From the NCBI RefSeq assembly GCF_019799925.1, contig NZ_JABGCG010000005.1:168318-232317 (forward strand): a stretch of 64,000 nt of DNA, given 5' to 3'. Shown here one piece after another: positions 1-8,257 of this stretch. Origin of the DNA: Blastococcus sp. CPCC 205250. GTDB lineage: Bacteria > Actinomycetota > Actinomycetes > Mycobacteriales > Geodermatophilaceae. The translations under genes and the position numbers were made by a program. Under the pieces are notes generated by a model that worked only from the letters and a program-made list of their open reading frames with translations, made no database searches and was not told where the DNA came from. Numbering within the stretch: the first letter of the stretch is position 1; the number at the start of each line of letters is the position of its first letter.

Positions 1-1
1 G

Positions 2-103
2 CGCATCGACGTGCGGTACGTGGAGAACTGGTCGCTCGCCCTGGACCTGCTGATCCTCGGCCGCACGCTGCAGGCGGGGAGGCGCGCCGGCCCGCCTGAG
101 TGA
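2..103 (+). CDS. C-terminal end of a bacterial sugar transferase (5' truncated by window edge)
   Basis: Only the last 33 codons are present. They read RIDVRYVENWSLALDLLIL and end at TGA 101-103. The VRYVENWSLxxD signature is the C-terminal tail of polyprenyl-phosphate hexose-1-phosphate transferases (Bac_transf family). These membrane enzymes start a polysaccharide repeat unit by moving sugar-1-phosphate to undecaprenyl phosphate. The same tail occurs in two complete genes of this window (ends 36188 and 50437). The tail after the motif is GRTLQAGRRAGPPE, unlike the GSGAY ending of the other two, so this is a distinct paralogue. Upstream domains lie outside the window. Confidence 0.8.
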   Translation, partial: RIDVRYVENWSLALDLLILGRTLQAGRRAGPPE

Positions 104-146
104 GGGAGGTCGCCGCCGGTGGGCCACGGGGACACCGGCGGCCACC

Positions 147-152
147 TACCGT
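147..152 (+). promoter_or_regulatory. Candidate -10 box (TACCGT) for a leaderless HTH gene
   Basis: TACCGT lies seven bases upstream of the GTG at 159, which would put the transcription start on or next to the start codon. No Shine-Dalgarno sequence precedes the GTG. Leaderless mRNAs are common in actinobacteria. No convincing -35 box was seen. Inference from spacing only. Confidence 0.3.
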
Positions 153-158
153 TGGGGT

Positions 159-383
159 GTGCAACTCTCCGCCGCGGTGGCCGACGTGGTGCGCTCCCTG
201 CTCGCCGACCGGGGTTGGTCGGGACGGCAGCTGGCGCGCGAGACCGGGATCAACCAGGCCACCGTCGCGCGCAAGCTGCGCGAGGAGAGCGCCTTCGACC
301 TCGACGACCTCCAGGCGATCGCGAACGCGCTGAGCGTCGACGTGATCGACCTGATGAGCGCCGCGACGCGCCTGCTGGGCTGA
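159..383 (+). CDS. Small XRE-family HTH DNA-binding protein
   Basis: 74 residues from GTG 159. The region from about residue 20 to 60 (GRQLARETGINQATVARKL, then the LDDLQAIANALSVDV stretch) matches the helix-turn-helix of the Cro/C1 (XRE) family: a first helix with LAxxxGI, a recognition helix with TVxRxL, and a closing helix LxxIAxALxV. The protein is just the DNA-binding domain with no effector domain, so it is probably a small transcriptional regulator. No target site could be identified. It stands alone between convergent and divergent neighbours. The start is supported by the -10 box placed for leaderless expression. Confidence 0.75.
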   Translation: MQLSAAVADVVRSLLADRGWSGRQLARETGINQATVARKLREESAFDLDDLQAIANALSVDVIDLMSAATRLLG

Positions 384-447
384 GGGCGGGGGCGCCGGCC
401 GGGTCCAGCTCGCGCTCAGCGGCGCCGGGAGGACCCCGCGCGCGTCG

Positions 448-633
448 TCAGACGGGCCGGCGGGTGAACCGCCAGGTCAGGATCGCGGCGACGGCGGCGG
501 CGAACATCATGCCGACGCCGATGACCGTGGTCTGCGTGGTCCCGAGCAGCACCAGGACGACGCCCACGACGACCACCGCGATCATCTCGACGGCCACCAC
601 GAGCAGCAGCAGCCCGAGCAGTGCCTTCCCCAT
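448..633 (-). CDS. Small two-helix membrane protein of unknown function
   Basis: 61 residues from ATG 633. About residues 3-30 form a very hydrophobic stretch (LLGLLLLVVAVEMIAVVVVG and on) and residues 36-54 a second one, ending in a basic tail WRFTRRPV. It is almost entirely two transmembrane helices. No family was recognised. It is a minus-strand single gene between the HTH gene and the DoxX gene. The coding case rests on codon bias, length of the hydrophobic segments and a clean ATG. Confidence 0.5.
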   Translation of the reverse strand: MGKALLGLLLLVVAVEMIAVVVVGVVLVLLGTTQTTVIGVGMMFAAAVAAILTWRFTRRPV

Positions 634-808
634 GCCGCCAGGGTGCCCGGCCCCCGCCCGCAGCGACAGGGGCCCTCACCCCTCCGGACCGGGTCCGCTG
701 GTCGAGCGGAGCCGGGCCGACCTCGCTACGCTCCGACAGAGGGTGTCCCGCCTGCTCACCTGGGCATGAGGACACCGACACGGTCCCGTTCGAGGAAGAG
801 GTCTGCTC

Positions 809-1357
809 ATGTTGGTCCGCCGGATCGCCCGGCCGCTGCTCGCCGCTCCCTTCATCTACGGAGGGGTCAGCACGCTGCGCAAGCCGCAGGATCGCGTGCC
901 GGGCGCCGCCCCCGTGGTGGAGAAGATCGCCGAGGCCGCGGACAAGCAGCTCCCCGTCGAGCTGCCCAAGGACGTCGAGCAGTGGGTGAAGGTCGACGCC
1001 GCGATCAAGGTGGCCGCGGGCTCGCTGTTCGCGCTGAACAAGGCCCCGCGCCTGACCGCGCTGGTGCTCTCGGCCTCCCTGGTGCCGACCACGCTGGCCG
1101 GGCACCGGTTCTGGGAGCACGACGACCCGACCGAGCAGTTCGGGCAGATCTCGAACTTCCTCAAGAACACCGGGCTCCTGGGTGGGCTCCTGCTCGCCGC
1201 CGTCGACACCGAGGGCCGCCCGTCGGTCGGCTACCGCGCGAGGCGGGCCGCCAAGCTCGCCGCCAAGGCGACCGAGGAGGGCTACGAGAAGGCCTCCAAG
1301 CGCGCCGCCAAGGCGCAGCGGAAGGCCGAGAAGAAGGCGAAGAAGGCGAAGCGCTGA
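809..1357 (+). CDS. DoxX family membrane protein
   Basis: 182 residues. RBS GAGGAAGAGG sits just before ATG 809. The N-terminus (RRIARPLLAAPFIYGGVSTL) and the central stretch LTALVLSASLVPTTLAGHRF match the DoxX-like family of four-helix membrane proteins, which elsewhere are linked to redox or thiol stress responses; the substrate is not known. The last 40 residues are an unusual run of Lys/Ala/Glu (KAQRKAEKKAKKAKKAKR-like), a charged cytoplasmic tail. Its TGA overlaps the start of the following PHP gene by the four bases CTGA, indicating translational coupling. Confidence 0.8.
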   Translation: MLVRRIARPLLAAPFIYGGVSTLRKPQDRVPGAAPVVEKIAEAADKQLPVELPKDVEQWVKVDAAIKVAAGSLFALNKAPRLTALVLSASLVPTTLAGHRFWEHDDPTEQFGQISNFLKNTGLLGGLLLAAVDTEGRPSVGYRARRAAKLAAKATEEGYEKASKRAAKAQRKAEKKAKKAKR

Positions 1358-2400
1358 CCGAGCCACTCCCGCCCGCGGCCGCGCTCCGGAGGATCGCCTT
1401 CCTCCTGGAGCGCGCCCGCGAGCCCTCGCACCGGGTCGCGGCCTTCCGCACCGCCGCGGCTGTGATCGACGGCCTGGACGACGCCGAGCTCGACCGGCGC
1501 ATCCGCACGAAGACCCTCACCGACCTGAAGGGCATCGGCCCCAAGACCGGCGCGGCGATCGTGCAGGCGCACCGCGGCGAGGTCCCGGAGTACCTGGCCG
1601 GGCTGGAGGAGGCGCACGCCGAGCTGGTGCCGCTGGCCGACGACGTCGCCGGGTTCCGGGCGCTGCTGCGGGGCGACCTGCACAGCCACTCGGACTGGTC
1701 CGACGGCGGCAGCCCCATCCGCGAGATGGCCGAGGCCGCGATCGGGCTGGGCCACGAGTACCTCGCGCTCACCGACCACTCGCCGCGGCTGACCGTGGCC
1801 AACGGGCTGACGGCGGCGCGGCTGGAGCGGCAGCTCGACGTCGTGGCCGAGCTGAACGAGGAGCTGGCCCCGTTCCGGATCCTCACCGGCATAGAGTGCG
1901 ACATCAACGTCGACGGCACCCTCGACCAGACCGACGAGCTGCTCGAGCGGGTGGACGTCGTCGTGGCCAGCGTGCACTCCGACCTGCGGGCCGAGCGCAG
2001 CGCCATGACCGAGCGGATGCTCGCCGCCGTCGCCAACCCGCACGCCGACGTCCTCGGTCACTGCACCGGGCGGCTGGTGATCGGGCGCAGGCAGCGCAAC
2101 GGCACGCAGCGCCCGCGACCGGAGAGCCAGTTCGACGCCGAGGCGGTGTTCTCCGCCTGCGTGCAGCACGGGACCGCGGTGGAGATCAACTCCCGGCCCG
2201 AGCGGCTGGACCCCCCGCTGCGCCTGCTCTCCCTCGCCGTGGAGCTGGGCTGCGAGTTCGCGATCGACACCGACGCGCACGCCCCCGGCCAGCTGGACTG
2301 GCAGTCCAACGGCTGCGAGCGGGCGGTGGAGACCGGTGTCCCGCCGGAGCGCGTGATCAACACCTGGACCGCCGACGAGCTGCTCGACTGGACCGGCTGA
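1354..2400 (+). CDS. PHP-domain phosphoesterase with N-terminal DNA polymerase beta/X-like HhH region
   Basis: 348 residues. The N-terminal 90 residues resemble the helix-hairpin-helix 8-kDa domain of family X DNA polymerases (AFRTAAAVI; LKGIGPKTGAAIVQAHRG). The rest is a PHP metal-dependent hydrolase with DLHSHSDWSDGG, EYLALTDHSPR, GIECDI, VASVHSD and the terminal AIDTDAHAP, all metal-ligand motifs. The polymerase palm is absent, so it is a stand-alone PHP protein, probably acting on phosphate esters. No ATG/GTG/TTG is in frame until 1462, which would cut off the HhH domain. The likely start is CTG 1354, overlapping the DoxX stop as CTGA. Confidence 0.85.
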   Translation: MTEPLPPAAALRRIAFLLERAREPSHRVAAFRTAAAVIDGLDDAELDRRIRTKTLTDLKGIGPKTGAAIVQAHRGEVPEYLAGLEEAHAELVPLADDVAGFRALLRGDLHSHSDWSDGGSPIREMAEAAIGLGHEYLALTDHSPRLTVANGLTAARLERQLDVVAELNEELAPFRILTGIECDINVDGTLDQTDELLERVDVVVASVHSDLRAERSAMTERMLAAVANPHADVLGHCTGRLVIGRRQRNGTQRPRPESQFDAEAVFSACVQHGTAVEINSRPERLDPPLRLLSLAVELGCEFAIDTDAHAPGQLDWQSNGCERAVETGVPPERVINTWTADELLDWTG

Positions 2401-2406
2401 CCGGCG

Positions 2407-3750
2407 TCACTCGATCCGGTCGGCGGCCGGCGTCCAGGGGACGACCGGGGACGACGGCGCGGGGACCTCGTCCGGCAGCTGCCGCAGCGCCCAGGACCAC
2501 AGCGGCAGCACCGCCCAGTAGGCGATGAGGAACCCCCAGGCCGCCCCCTCCGCCCCGGCGACGACCAGACCGCCGACGCCGAGCACCAGGATCAGCACCG
2601 CGACGGTGGCGTTGATGCGGAAGGCCAGCCGGGTCTCGCCCCGGGACAGCACCATGCACGACGCGCCCATGCCGAAGAGGTTGGCCGCCTGCCCGATCAC
2701 CGTCGGGAGGAGCACCGACCGGACCCCCGTCCAGGAGTCGCCGAGCAGCAGCACGCCGACCCCGTCCGGGGCCAGCAGCACGACACCACCCCAGACCAGT
2801 CCCAGCGCCGCCAGGGCGCCGCCGATGAGCAGGGACACGGCGAGGCGCTTGCGCGCCGGCATCCCGCGCCGCCGGGCGAGCTCGGGGACGCAGAACGCGA
2901 CCGCGCTCATGGCCACGAGCGAGACCGGGCCCATCAGGACGGCGGCGCCGCGCAGCGCTCCGGCGTCGCTGAGCGAGGCGATCGCACCCGCGAGCACCAG
3001 CGCCCCCTGGAAGGCCCCCTGCACGAGGACCACCTCGAACAGCAGGAAGCGCGTCATGTCCCAGTGCGCCTCCACCCACGACCGCGCACGAAGCGGCCGG
3101 GGCGGCGTCCGCGCGACCACGGCGCCGACGACGGCCGCGACGGCGGAGGCCCCTCCCCACACGACCAGGAAGGGGACGGCGAGGTCCGATCCCAGCCCCA
3201 TGAGGAGGACCGCCCCGCCCAGCTGCAGCGCGATCCACACGGAGTCGACGAGCACCGCCCGCTGGGGACGTCCCTGGGCGATGAACACCGACCGCCAGCC
3301 GTCGTGCACGAGCAGCGCCGGCAGGACGATCCCGACGGCCAGGAGGGCGGGCCCGACGGCGTCGCCCAGGACGGCCCCGACGACGGCCACGACCGCGCCG
3401 ATCGCCCCGCCCAGGGCCAGTGCCGTCCCCGTCGCCAGCCCCATCGCCGACCGGTACGCGGCCGGCTCCGCCTCGGCGAAGCGGATCGCCAGCGGCTGGC
3501 TGACCAGCGACCGGGAGAGCAGGACGGCGAAGGAGTAGACGCTGAACGCGACCGTGAACGCCCCGAAGCCGTGCGCGTCGACGGCACGGGCCACGAGCAC
3601 GGACATCGCCAGGTTCCCGAAGCTCGACAGGCCCTGGTCCAGGACCCCCCACCCGGCCCGCCGGGCCAGCTGACGGACACCCCGCTGGCCGGCCGGTCCC
3701 GTCGGCGGCGCGACGGGCACGGCCCCGCCGGCCGACCGGACCCTGCGCAC
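2407..3750 (-). CDS. Wzx-type polysaccharide flippase
   Basis: About 447 residues with some 12 hydrophobic segments, typical of MOP/PST flippases that move lipid-linked repeat units across the membrane. Family features include GWGVLDQGLSSFGNLAMSV at the N-terminus and FGAFTVAFSVYSF, both closely matched in the flippase at 16353-17627, which makes the two paralogues. The GTG at 3750 is favoured because TAGCGT (complement of 3759-3764) lies eight bases upstream, suggesting leaderless expression; GTG 3786 is an alternative. It converges with the PHP gene, six bases between stops, and is divergent from the Wzz-like gene. Confidence 0.85.
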   Translation of the reverse strand: MRRVRSAGGAVPVAPPTGPAGQRGVRQLARRAGWGVLDQGLSSFGNLAMSVLVARAVDAHGFGAFTVAFSVYSFAVLLSRSLVSQPLAIRFAEAEPAAYRSAMGLATGTALALGGAIGAVVAVVGAVLGDAVGPALLAVGIVLPALLVHDGWRSVFIAQGRPQRAVLVDSVWIALQLGGAVLLMGLGSDLAVPFLVVWGGASAVAAVVGAVVARTPPRPLRARSWVEAHWDMTRFLLFEVVLVQGAFQGALVLAGAIASLSDAGALRGAAVLMGPVSLVAMSAVAFCVPELARRRGMPARKRLAVSLLIGGALAALGLVWGGVVLLAPDGVGVLLLGDSWTGVRSVLLPTVIGQAANLFGMGASCMVLSRGETRLAFRINATVAVLILVLGVGGLVVAGAEGAAWGFLIAYWAVLPLWSWALRQLPDEVPAPSSPVVPWTPAADRIE

Positions 3751-3835
3751 GGTCGGCAACGCTAGCCGGTCCCCGCGGGAGCGCACCCCGCGCTGTCGGG
3801 TCGGTCACGAGGCCGGTTGCGCACCGCGGGAGTGT

Positions 3836-3841
3836 TATAGC
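3836..3841 (+). promoter_or_regulatory. Candidate -10 box (TATAGC) for the Wzz-Wzy pair
   Basis: TATAGC in an otherwise very GC-rich divergent intergenic region. A transcription start about seven bases downstream falls just before GTG 3851, the first codon of a 21-codon open frame that ends TGA 3914-3916, overlapping the CTG proposed as the start of the Wzz-like gene. A TTGCGC occurs upstream but with too short a spacer to be its -35. Confidence 0.35.
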
Positions 3842-3850
3842 CTTCCCCGC

Positions 3851-3916
3851 GTGTTCCGACGGCCCGCACGACGCTCGTCCGGCGTCCCCAGCAGCATCTG
3901 TCGGGGTCTGACCTGA
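3851..3916 (+). other. Possible 21-codon leader ORF upstream of the Wzz-like gene
   Basis: GTG 3851 to TGA 3914-3916 encodes a short Arg/Ser-rich peptide (VFRRPARRSSGVPSSICRGLT). Its stop overlaps the CTG at 3913 in the frame of the chain-length gene, giving the same CTGA arrangement as at 1354 and 4779. It could deliver ribosomes to a weak start by termination-reinitiation. There is no evidence that the peptide itself has a function. Confidence 0.25.
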
Positions 3917-4782
3917 CCGCGGCCCGCGGCCCGGGCTCGAGCCTGCGGCGCGGTGCGCTCGTCATCGGCGTGGCCACGGTCCTGGGAGCGCTCGTCGTCG
4001 GCGCGGGGTCGGTCGTCCTGGGTCCGTCGTTCACCAGCACGGCCGACGTCCTGTGGAACCCGGGGGCGCTGGAGTACCTCGGCGGGGCCACCCCCGACAC
4101 CCCCGACTCCCTGGACCGGCAGGTGTCAGACCAGCGGGAGGTCGTCCTCTCCGACGCGGTCGTGAGCGGTGCGGCCGACGAGCTGGGCATGGACCCAGAC
4201 GACGTCCGGGACATGCTCGAGGTGGAGGTCCAGACGGGCAGCAGCCTGCTGGTCGTCAGCGCCACGGCCGACGACGCCGACGAGGCCGTCGAGGTCAGCG
4301 AGGCGGTGACGGCGGCCTACGTCGAGGACGTCCGCGTCTCCGGTGCCGGCGCACTGGCCGACCAGGCCGACATCCTCCAGGGCAGCATCGACCGCCTCAC
4401 CGGGGAGACCGCGACGCTGACCGCCGACCTGGCGGCGGCGAACGGCGAGCTGGCACAGCTCCCGGTCACCTCGCCGGCCTACGGCGCGGCGCAGAACCGC
4501 GCCACCGGCCTGTCCACCCGGCTCACCGACGCCTCCGCGGAGCTCTCCGACCTGGTCAGCGAGCAGGAGAGCCTGCGCGCCTCCGCCGAGGCCTACCCCG
4601 GCCAGGCGTTCGTCCTGCGGGACGCGCGCACCCCGACCGGCCCCTCGTCGCTCTCGCTGCCCACGGCGCTGGTCCTCGGGGCGGCCCTCGGGCTGCTGCT
4701 GGGTGCGTGCGTCGTGCTCTACCGCACCCACCGCGAGGGCGCGGCCGCGCGGGCGGCCGGAGCCGCGTCGTCGCCGGGCTGA
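3913..4782 (+). CDS. Wzz-like chain-length / capsular polysaccharide biosynthesis protein
   Basis: About 289 residues with the Wzz topology: an N-terminal membrane helix (ALVIGVATVLGALVVGAGSVV), a periplasmic region with a coiled-coil-like stretch (ADILQGSIDRLTGETATLTA), and a C-terminal helix (ALVLGAALGLLLGACVVLY). There is no kinase domain. Such proteins set polymer length together with Wzy. It is a paralogue of 12124-12999, sharing TSxADVxW, SDAVVSGAADELG-like and PxxPSSxSLPxAxxLGxALGLLxG. GTG 3970 falls inside the first helix and would damage it, so CTG 3913 is preferred. It overlaps the next gene. Confidence 0.75.
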   Translation: MTAARGPGSSLRRGALVIGVATVLGALVVGAGSVVLGPSFTSTADVLWNPGALEYLGGATPDTPDSLDRQVSDQREVVLSDAVVSGAADELGMDPDDVRDMLEVEVQTGSSLLVVSATADDADEAVEVSEAVTAAYVEDVRVSGAGALADQADILQGSIDRLTGETATLTADLAAANGELAQLPVTSPAYGAAQNRATGLSTRLTDASAELSDLVSEQESLRASAEAYPGQAFVLRDARTPTGPSSLSLPTALVLGAALGLLLGACVVLYRTHREGAAARAAGAASSPG

Positions 4783-6056
4783 CCGTGCCCACCGTGGCGC
4801 GCCCGGCGTCCCTCGCGCGGAGCGCGGCGCCCTGCTCCATCGCCCTGCTCGTCAGCTCGGTCGTCCTCCAGCGGATCGGCGTCTCGGTCGGCGGCGGGCA
4901 GCTGCACCTGGCGGTCCCGGTCACCCTCGCCCTGTTGGCGGTCGGCCTGCGCACCGGGGAGTTCCGGCTCGCGTGGTCCCGGGTCCGCGCGCTCGCCGTC
5001 GTCTGGTTCGTCGCGGGCGCCTGCACGCTCCTGCAGCTGGCACTGGGCGGCTCGCCGTCGCTGCTCTCGCTGGGCTTCGTCCTGGCCCTCTACGCGATGC
5101 TCGGCGTCGCGGCCCAGCTCTCGCCGGCCGCCGTGGCCTCGGTGGAGCGCGTGTTCCTCCGCATGATGGCCGTGTTCGCCGTCGTGTCGGTGCTGCAGAT
5201 GGCCGTGCAGCTCGTCGGCGTGCCGTACGAGGACCTCCTGGCGCGGGTCGTCCCGGAGGGGCTGCTGCTGGGCGAGTACCGCACCGCCGACCCCATCGCC
5301 TACGGGGAGGCCCTCCGCCGCTCCAACGGCGTCCTCTTCCTGGAGCCCTCCTTCCTCTCGCTGTACCTCGGTCTGGCCGCCGCCCTGGCGGTGTACCGCG
5401 GCGGCCGGCCGCTGCTGGTGACCGTGCTGCTGGTCGGGATGGTGCCGCCGCTGGCCGGCAGCGGCGTGGTGGTCCTGCTGCCCGCGCTGCTGCTCGTCGC
5501 GTTCTCCGGCCGGCGCCGGAACCTGCTCGCGGTGGTCCCGGCGGTCCTCGCCGCGGTCCTCCTCGCCACGCTCACCCCGCTCGGGGAGCGCTACATCGAG
5601 CGGTCGACGGAGGCCGGTGACACCCGGACGAGCTCCAGCTTCCGCCTCGTCCAGCCCTACGCGGAGCTGCTGCCGCCGGTCGCCGACGGGCCGCTCGAGG
5701 CCGCGATCGGCCACGGCGCGGGCACGGCCGACGACCACCTCGCCGAGCAGGGGACACCGGACGTCACCCAGCCGATCGTGCCCAAGATCCTCTTCGAGTA
5801 CGGCGTCGTGGGGGCGATCGGGATCCTGCTGGTCCTGCTGGTGGTGCTCGGCTCAGGCGTGCGCGCCCGGCCGTGGACGGCGGGGCTCCTGCTGCTCTAC
5901 CTGTACGTCAACGCGTCGTTCCTCGAGGCGACGACCGTCTTCATGACGCTGTTCTGGATCACCCTGATGCCCGCGGTCGGCGGGCGGACGGGAAGCGGGT
6001 CGCCGACGGACGCCGAGCTCGCCGCGTCGCCGCCCCCGGCTCACCAGAGCCGCTGA
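4779..6056 (+). CDS. O-antigen polymerase/ligase-like membrane protein (Wzy/WaaL type)
   Basis: About 425 residues with roughly 11 hydrophobic helices and a large loop late in the protein, as in Wzy/WaaL proteins that polymerise or transfer lipid-linked glycans outside the membrane. It is a clear paralogue of 12996-14246: both share VGVPYEDLLARVVP, NGVLFLEPSFL, PPLAGS/NxVVV and VPKILFEYGVxG. The start is CTG 4779 (CTGA overlap with the Wzz stop) or GTG 4785. Its 3' end overlaps the convergent GH26 gene by 16 bases. It forms a two-gene unit with the Wzz-like protein. Confidence 0.8.
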   Translation: MTVPTVARPASLARSAAPCSIALLVSSVVLQRIGVSVGGGQLHLAVPVTLALLAVGLRTGEFRLAWSRVRALAVVWFVAGACTLLQLALGGSPSLLSLGFVLALYAMLGVAAQLSPAAVASVERVFLRMMAVFAVVSVLQMAVQLVGVPYEDLLARVVPEGLLLGEYRTADPIAYGEALRRSNGVLFLEPSFLSLYLGLAAALAVYRGGRPLLVTVLLVGMVPPLAGSGVVVLLPALLLVAFSGRRRNLLAVVPAVLAAVLLATLTPLGERYIERSTEAGDTRTSSSFRLVQPYAELLPPVADGPLEAAIGHGAGTADDHLAEQGTPDVTQPIVPKILFEYGVVGAIGILLVLLVVLGSGVRARPWTAGLLLLYLYVNASFLEATTVFMTLFWITLMPAVGGRTGSGSPTDAELAASPPPAHQSR

Positions 6057-7111
6057 TACGCCTCGGCGGACTCGGGCATCTGGACGTCGTCGCCGTACAG
6101 CAGGAAGCGGTCGCCGTAGCCGTCGACGTTGAACTGGATCTCGTACAGCACCTCGCCCGGGCCCGTCCCGCCGTGGGTGCTGAAGAAGTCGTACATGCCC
6201 TCCATGAACGCCGGGGAGTCGCCCAGGTCGGCGTTGCCGGACCACTCGGACACGGAGAAGGGCAGCCCGACGCTCTCGGCGAACTGCCGGTGGGCCTCGA
6301 TGCCCTTGGGCGCGCCGTACTCGTCGACCTCCTCGGCACTCGCCTCGAACTCCTCGGCGGTGCCCGCGTACGGGTACTGGTTGTAGTAGTCCACGCCCAC
6401 GACGTCGACCTGGCCGGCGCCCGGGAAGGTCTCGCGCCAGTCGATGCCGTTCTCGACCGACTCGCGGTTGACGTTGAAGACCAGCTGCGACTCGGGGTAG
6501 ATCTCCTGCTGCAGCGCACGGAACCGCGCCCACGCCGTCCGGAAGTCCTCCGCCTCGCCGGCGTCGACCGACCACGGGTACCAGTTGCTGTTGCTCTCGT
6601 GCGCGAAGCGGATGTAGAGGGTCCCCGACCGGTCGCCGCGGATCTCGCGCAGCTCGGTCAGCGACTCGCGCCACCGGTCGTCGTAGTCCCCCGCGGCGGC
6701 GGCGGACCAGGTCTCACCCCCGCCGATCGCGCCGATCGCGACGTCCATGGGCCCGTCCCAGTCGGCCCACACCCCGCCGGGCACCAGCTCCCAGAGCTCG
6801 ACCATGGCCTCGTTGTTGTCGGCCCAGTAGCCGGCGATCTCCAGCTCACGGCCACGCCACTCGGCGAACTCACCCGAGGGGACGCCCACCCCGGCGGAGC
6901 CGGAGAGCCACACGCCGGTCCCCGCGCTGCCCCGGTCGCCCTCGGAGCGCCGGGGGTCGTCGGAGCCGAGCACGATGACGGCCCCGAGCGCGAGCACGAC
7001 GACCAGGAAGGCGCCGATCCACAGACCACGCCGGGAGCGGTGGGACCGCTCGTCGGGCGACTGGTCCTGCTGTCCCGGCGGCCCGGAGGCAGGCCTGGTG
7101 GAGGTGGACAT
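6041..7111 (-). CDS. Membrane-anchored GH26-like glycoside hydrolase
   Basis: 356 residues. A cytoplasmic Ser/Pro/Arg-rich N-terminus is followed by one hydrophobic segment (GLWIGAFLVVVLALGAVIVLG), so the enzyme is anchored or exported. The remainder is a TIM barrel resembling GH26 (beta-mannanase clan). IRFAHESNSNWYPW carries the usual acid/base Glu context and SVSEWSGN the likely nucleophile Glu; VDVVGVDYYNQYPY is another barrel-strand motif. It is a close paralogue of 8258-9571. Sitting against a Wzy gene, it probably cuts or trims the polymer made here rather than food polysaccharide; that role is inference. Confidence 0.8.
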   Translation of the reverse strand: MSTSTRPASGPPGQQDQSPDERSHRSRRGLWIGAFLVVVLALGAVIVLGSDDPRRSEGDRGSAGTGVWLSGSAGVGVPSGEFAEWRGRELEIAGYWADNNEAMVELWELVPGGVWADWDGPMDVAIGAIGGGETWSAAAAGDYDDRWRESLTELREIRGDRSGTLYIRFAHESNSNWYPWSVDAGEAEDFRTAWARFRALQQEIYPESQLVFNVNRESVENGIDWRETFPGAGQVDVVGVDYYNQYPYAGTAEEFEASAEEVDEYGAPKGIEAHRQFAESVGLPFSVSEWSGNADLGDSPAFMEGMYDFFSTHGGTGPGEVLYEIQFNVDGYGDRFLLYGDDVQMPESAEAYQRLW

Positions 7112-7339
7112 GGAGGAGTCCTCCCGTGGAGGAGCACCCGGCCGGGGGTGAACCCGTGCCGCGACGGTGCGTACCGGAGCACGACCGGGTGCAGTGGATG
7201 TCCGTGGACGGCGCTCGGCGTCCTCGACGACGCGGCACCGCTCGGCCTGGGGCCGCGTCTCCGACTGTAGGTGGGGACCGCAAGCCCCGCCACGTCGCCA
7301 ACCGCTCCGCCGGCCCGGCCGGGACGGCGGAGGAGCCGG
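7112..7339. other. Intergenic region, no gene recognised
   Basis: 228 bases between the GH26 start and the end of the dioxygenase gene, both on the minus strand. Open frames here are shadows without recognisable products. No terminator hairpin or clear promoter was seen. Confidence 0.4.
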
Positions 7340-8092
7340 TCAGACGACGGCGAAGCGGCGGACCCGCACCTTCTCCTTGGCGGCCTCGATCGACCGGGCG
7401 GCCAGCGACCCGGTCGTGAAGTCGATGATCCAGGCCCGGCGGACGCGCTCGCCGAGGTTGGGGCCGGCCCCGTGCATCGTGTGCAGGTCGTGCGCGGTCG
7501 CCCCGCCGAGCGGACACGGCGCGTCCACGACGTCGGCCTCGTCGACCTCGAGGTACTGCACGGTCTTCCCGTCGGCCGTGGTCCGGGTCAGGTGCTGCTG
7601 CGCCCCGCCCCGGTGGCTGCCGGGCACGTACCGCATGGCCCCGTCGACGACCTCGGTGTCCTGGAACGGGATCCAGACGGCCAGTCGCTCGGCGCGGTCG
7701 GGGTCGTATCCGGAGTCCTGGTGCCAGGACGTCGTCCCGGCCAGGCCCGGCGGCTTGTAGATCGCGTGGTCGTAGAGCGGATAGGCGTCGGGGCCGAGGA
7801 GCTGCCGTGCCAGCCCGAGTGCGGCCCGGAACAGCGGCGTGCGCCGCAGGGCGGGCGCGAGCGTGGAGACGGCGTTGATCTCCGGCAGCACGGGCCGGGC
7901 CCGGTCGGCGCCGCCGCCGAGGTCGTGGGCGAACTGCGCCGGGATCGTCTCGAACCGCGCGAACAGGTCGTCGATGATCGCCCCGGCGGCCGCCACCTCG
8001 GACAGGGGGACGCCCAGTGAGGGGACGACCGCGAAGCCGTCCCGGGCGAACCGGTCCTTCACCGTTGTCGCGTCGGTGCCGTCGATGGTCAT
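7340..8092 (-). CDS. Phytanoyl-CoA dioxygenase (PhyH) family protein
   Basis: 250 residues from ATG 8092, preceded by GCGAGGCTCC; an ATG 12 bases upstream is possible. PhyH-family Fe(II)/2-oxoglutarate oxygenases carry an HxD...H triad, here TSWHQDSGYD in the middle and HDLHTMHGAGPN near the end. RAWIIDFTTG follows the expected Arg that binds 2-oxoglutarate. The family hydroxylates small molecules; the substrate is unknown. Its position between two GH26 paralogues inside exopolysaccharide genes suggests oxidation of a sugar or a lipid or amino substituent, but this is only context. Confidence 0.85.
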   Translation of the reverse strand: MTIDGTDATTVKDRFARDGFAVVPSLGVPLSEVAAAGAIIDDLFARFETIPAQFAHDLGGGADRARPVLPEINAVSTLAPALRRTPLFRAALGLARQLLGPDAYPLYDHAIYKPPGLAGTTSWHQDSGYDPDRAERLAVWIPFQDTEVVDGAMRYVPGSHRGGAQQHLTRTTADGKTVQYLEVDEADVVDAPCPLGGATAHDLHTMHGAGPNLGERVRRAWIIDFTTGSLAARSIEAAKEKVRVRRFAVV

Positions 8093-8257
8093 GGAGCCTC
8101 GCATGCAGCTGGGCTCACGCCCCGGGTCCACCGGGGTCCGGTGCGGCGGTGCGCTGAGCACTATTGCGCACAACATTCCCATCCCCGGCGCCCGGCTGCA
8201 CGCCCAGGTGCTGTGACGTCGACCCCGTGGGCCGCGACGCGCCCCTCGGGGCGCGAC

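Noticed and set aside
643..1353. Long upstream extension of the PHP gene frame
   Set aside because: It overlaps the well-supported DoxX gene and translates to Arg/Pro-rich shadow sequence.
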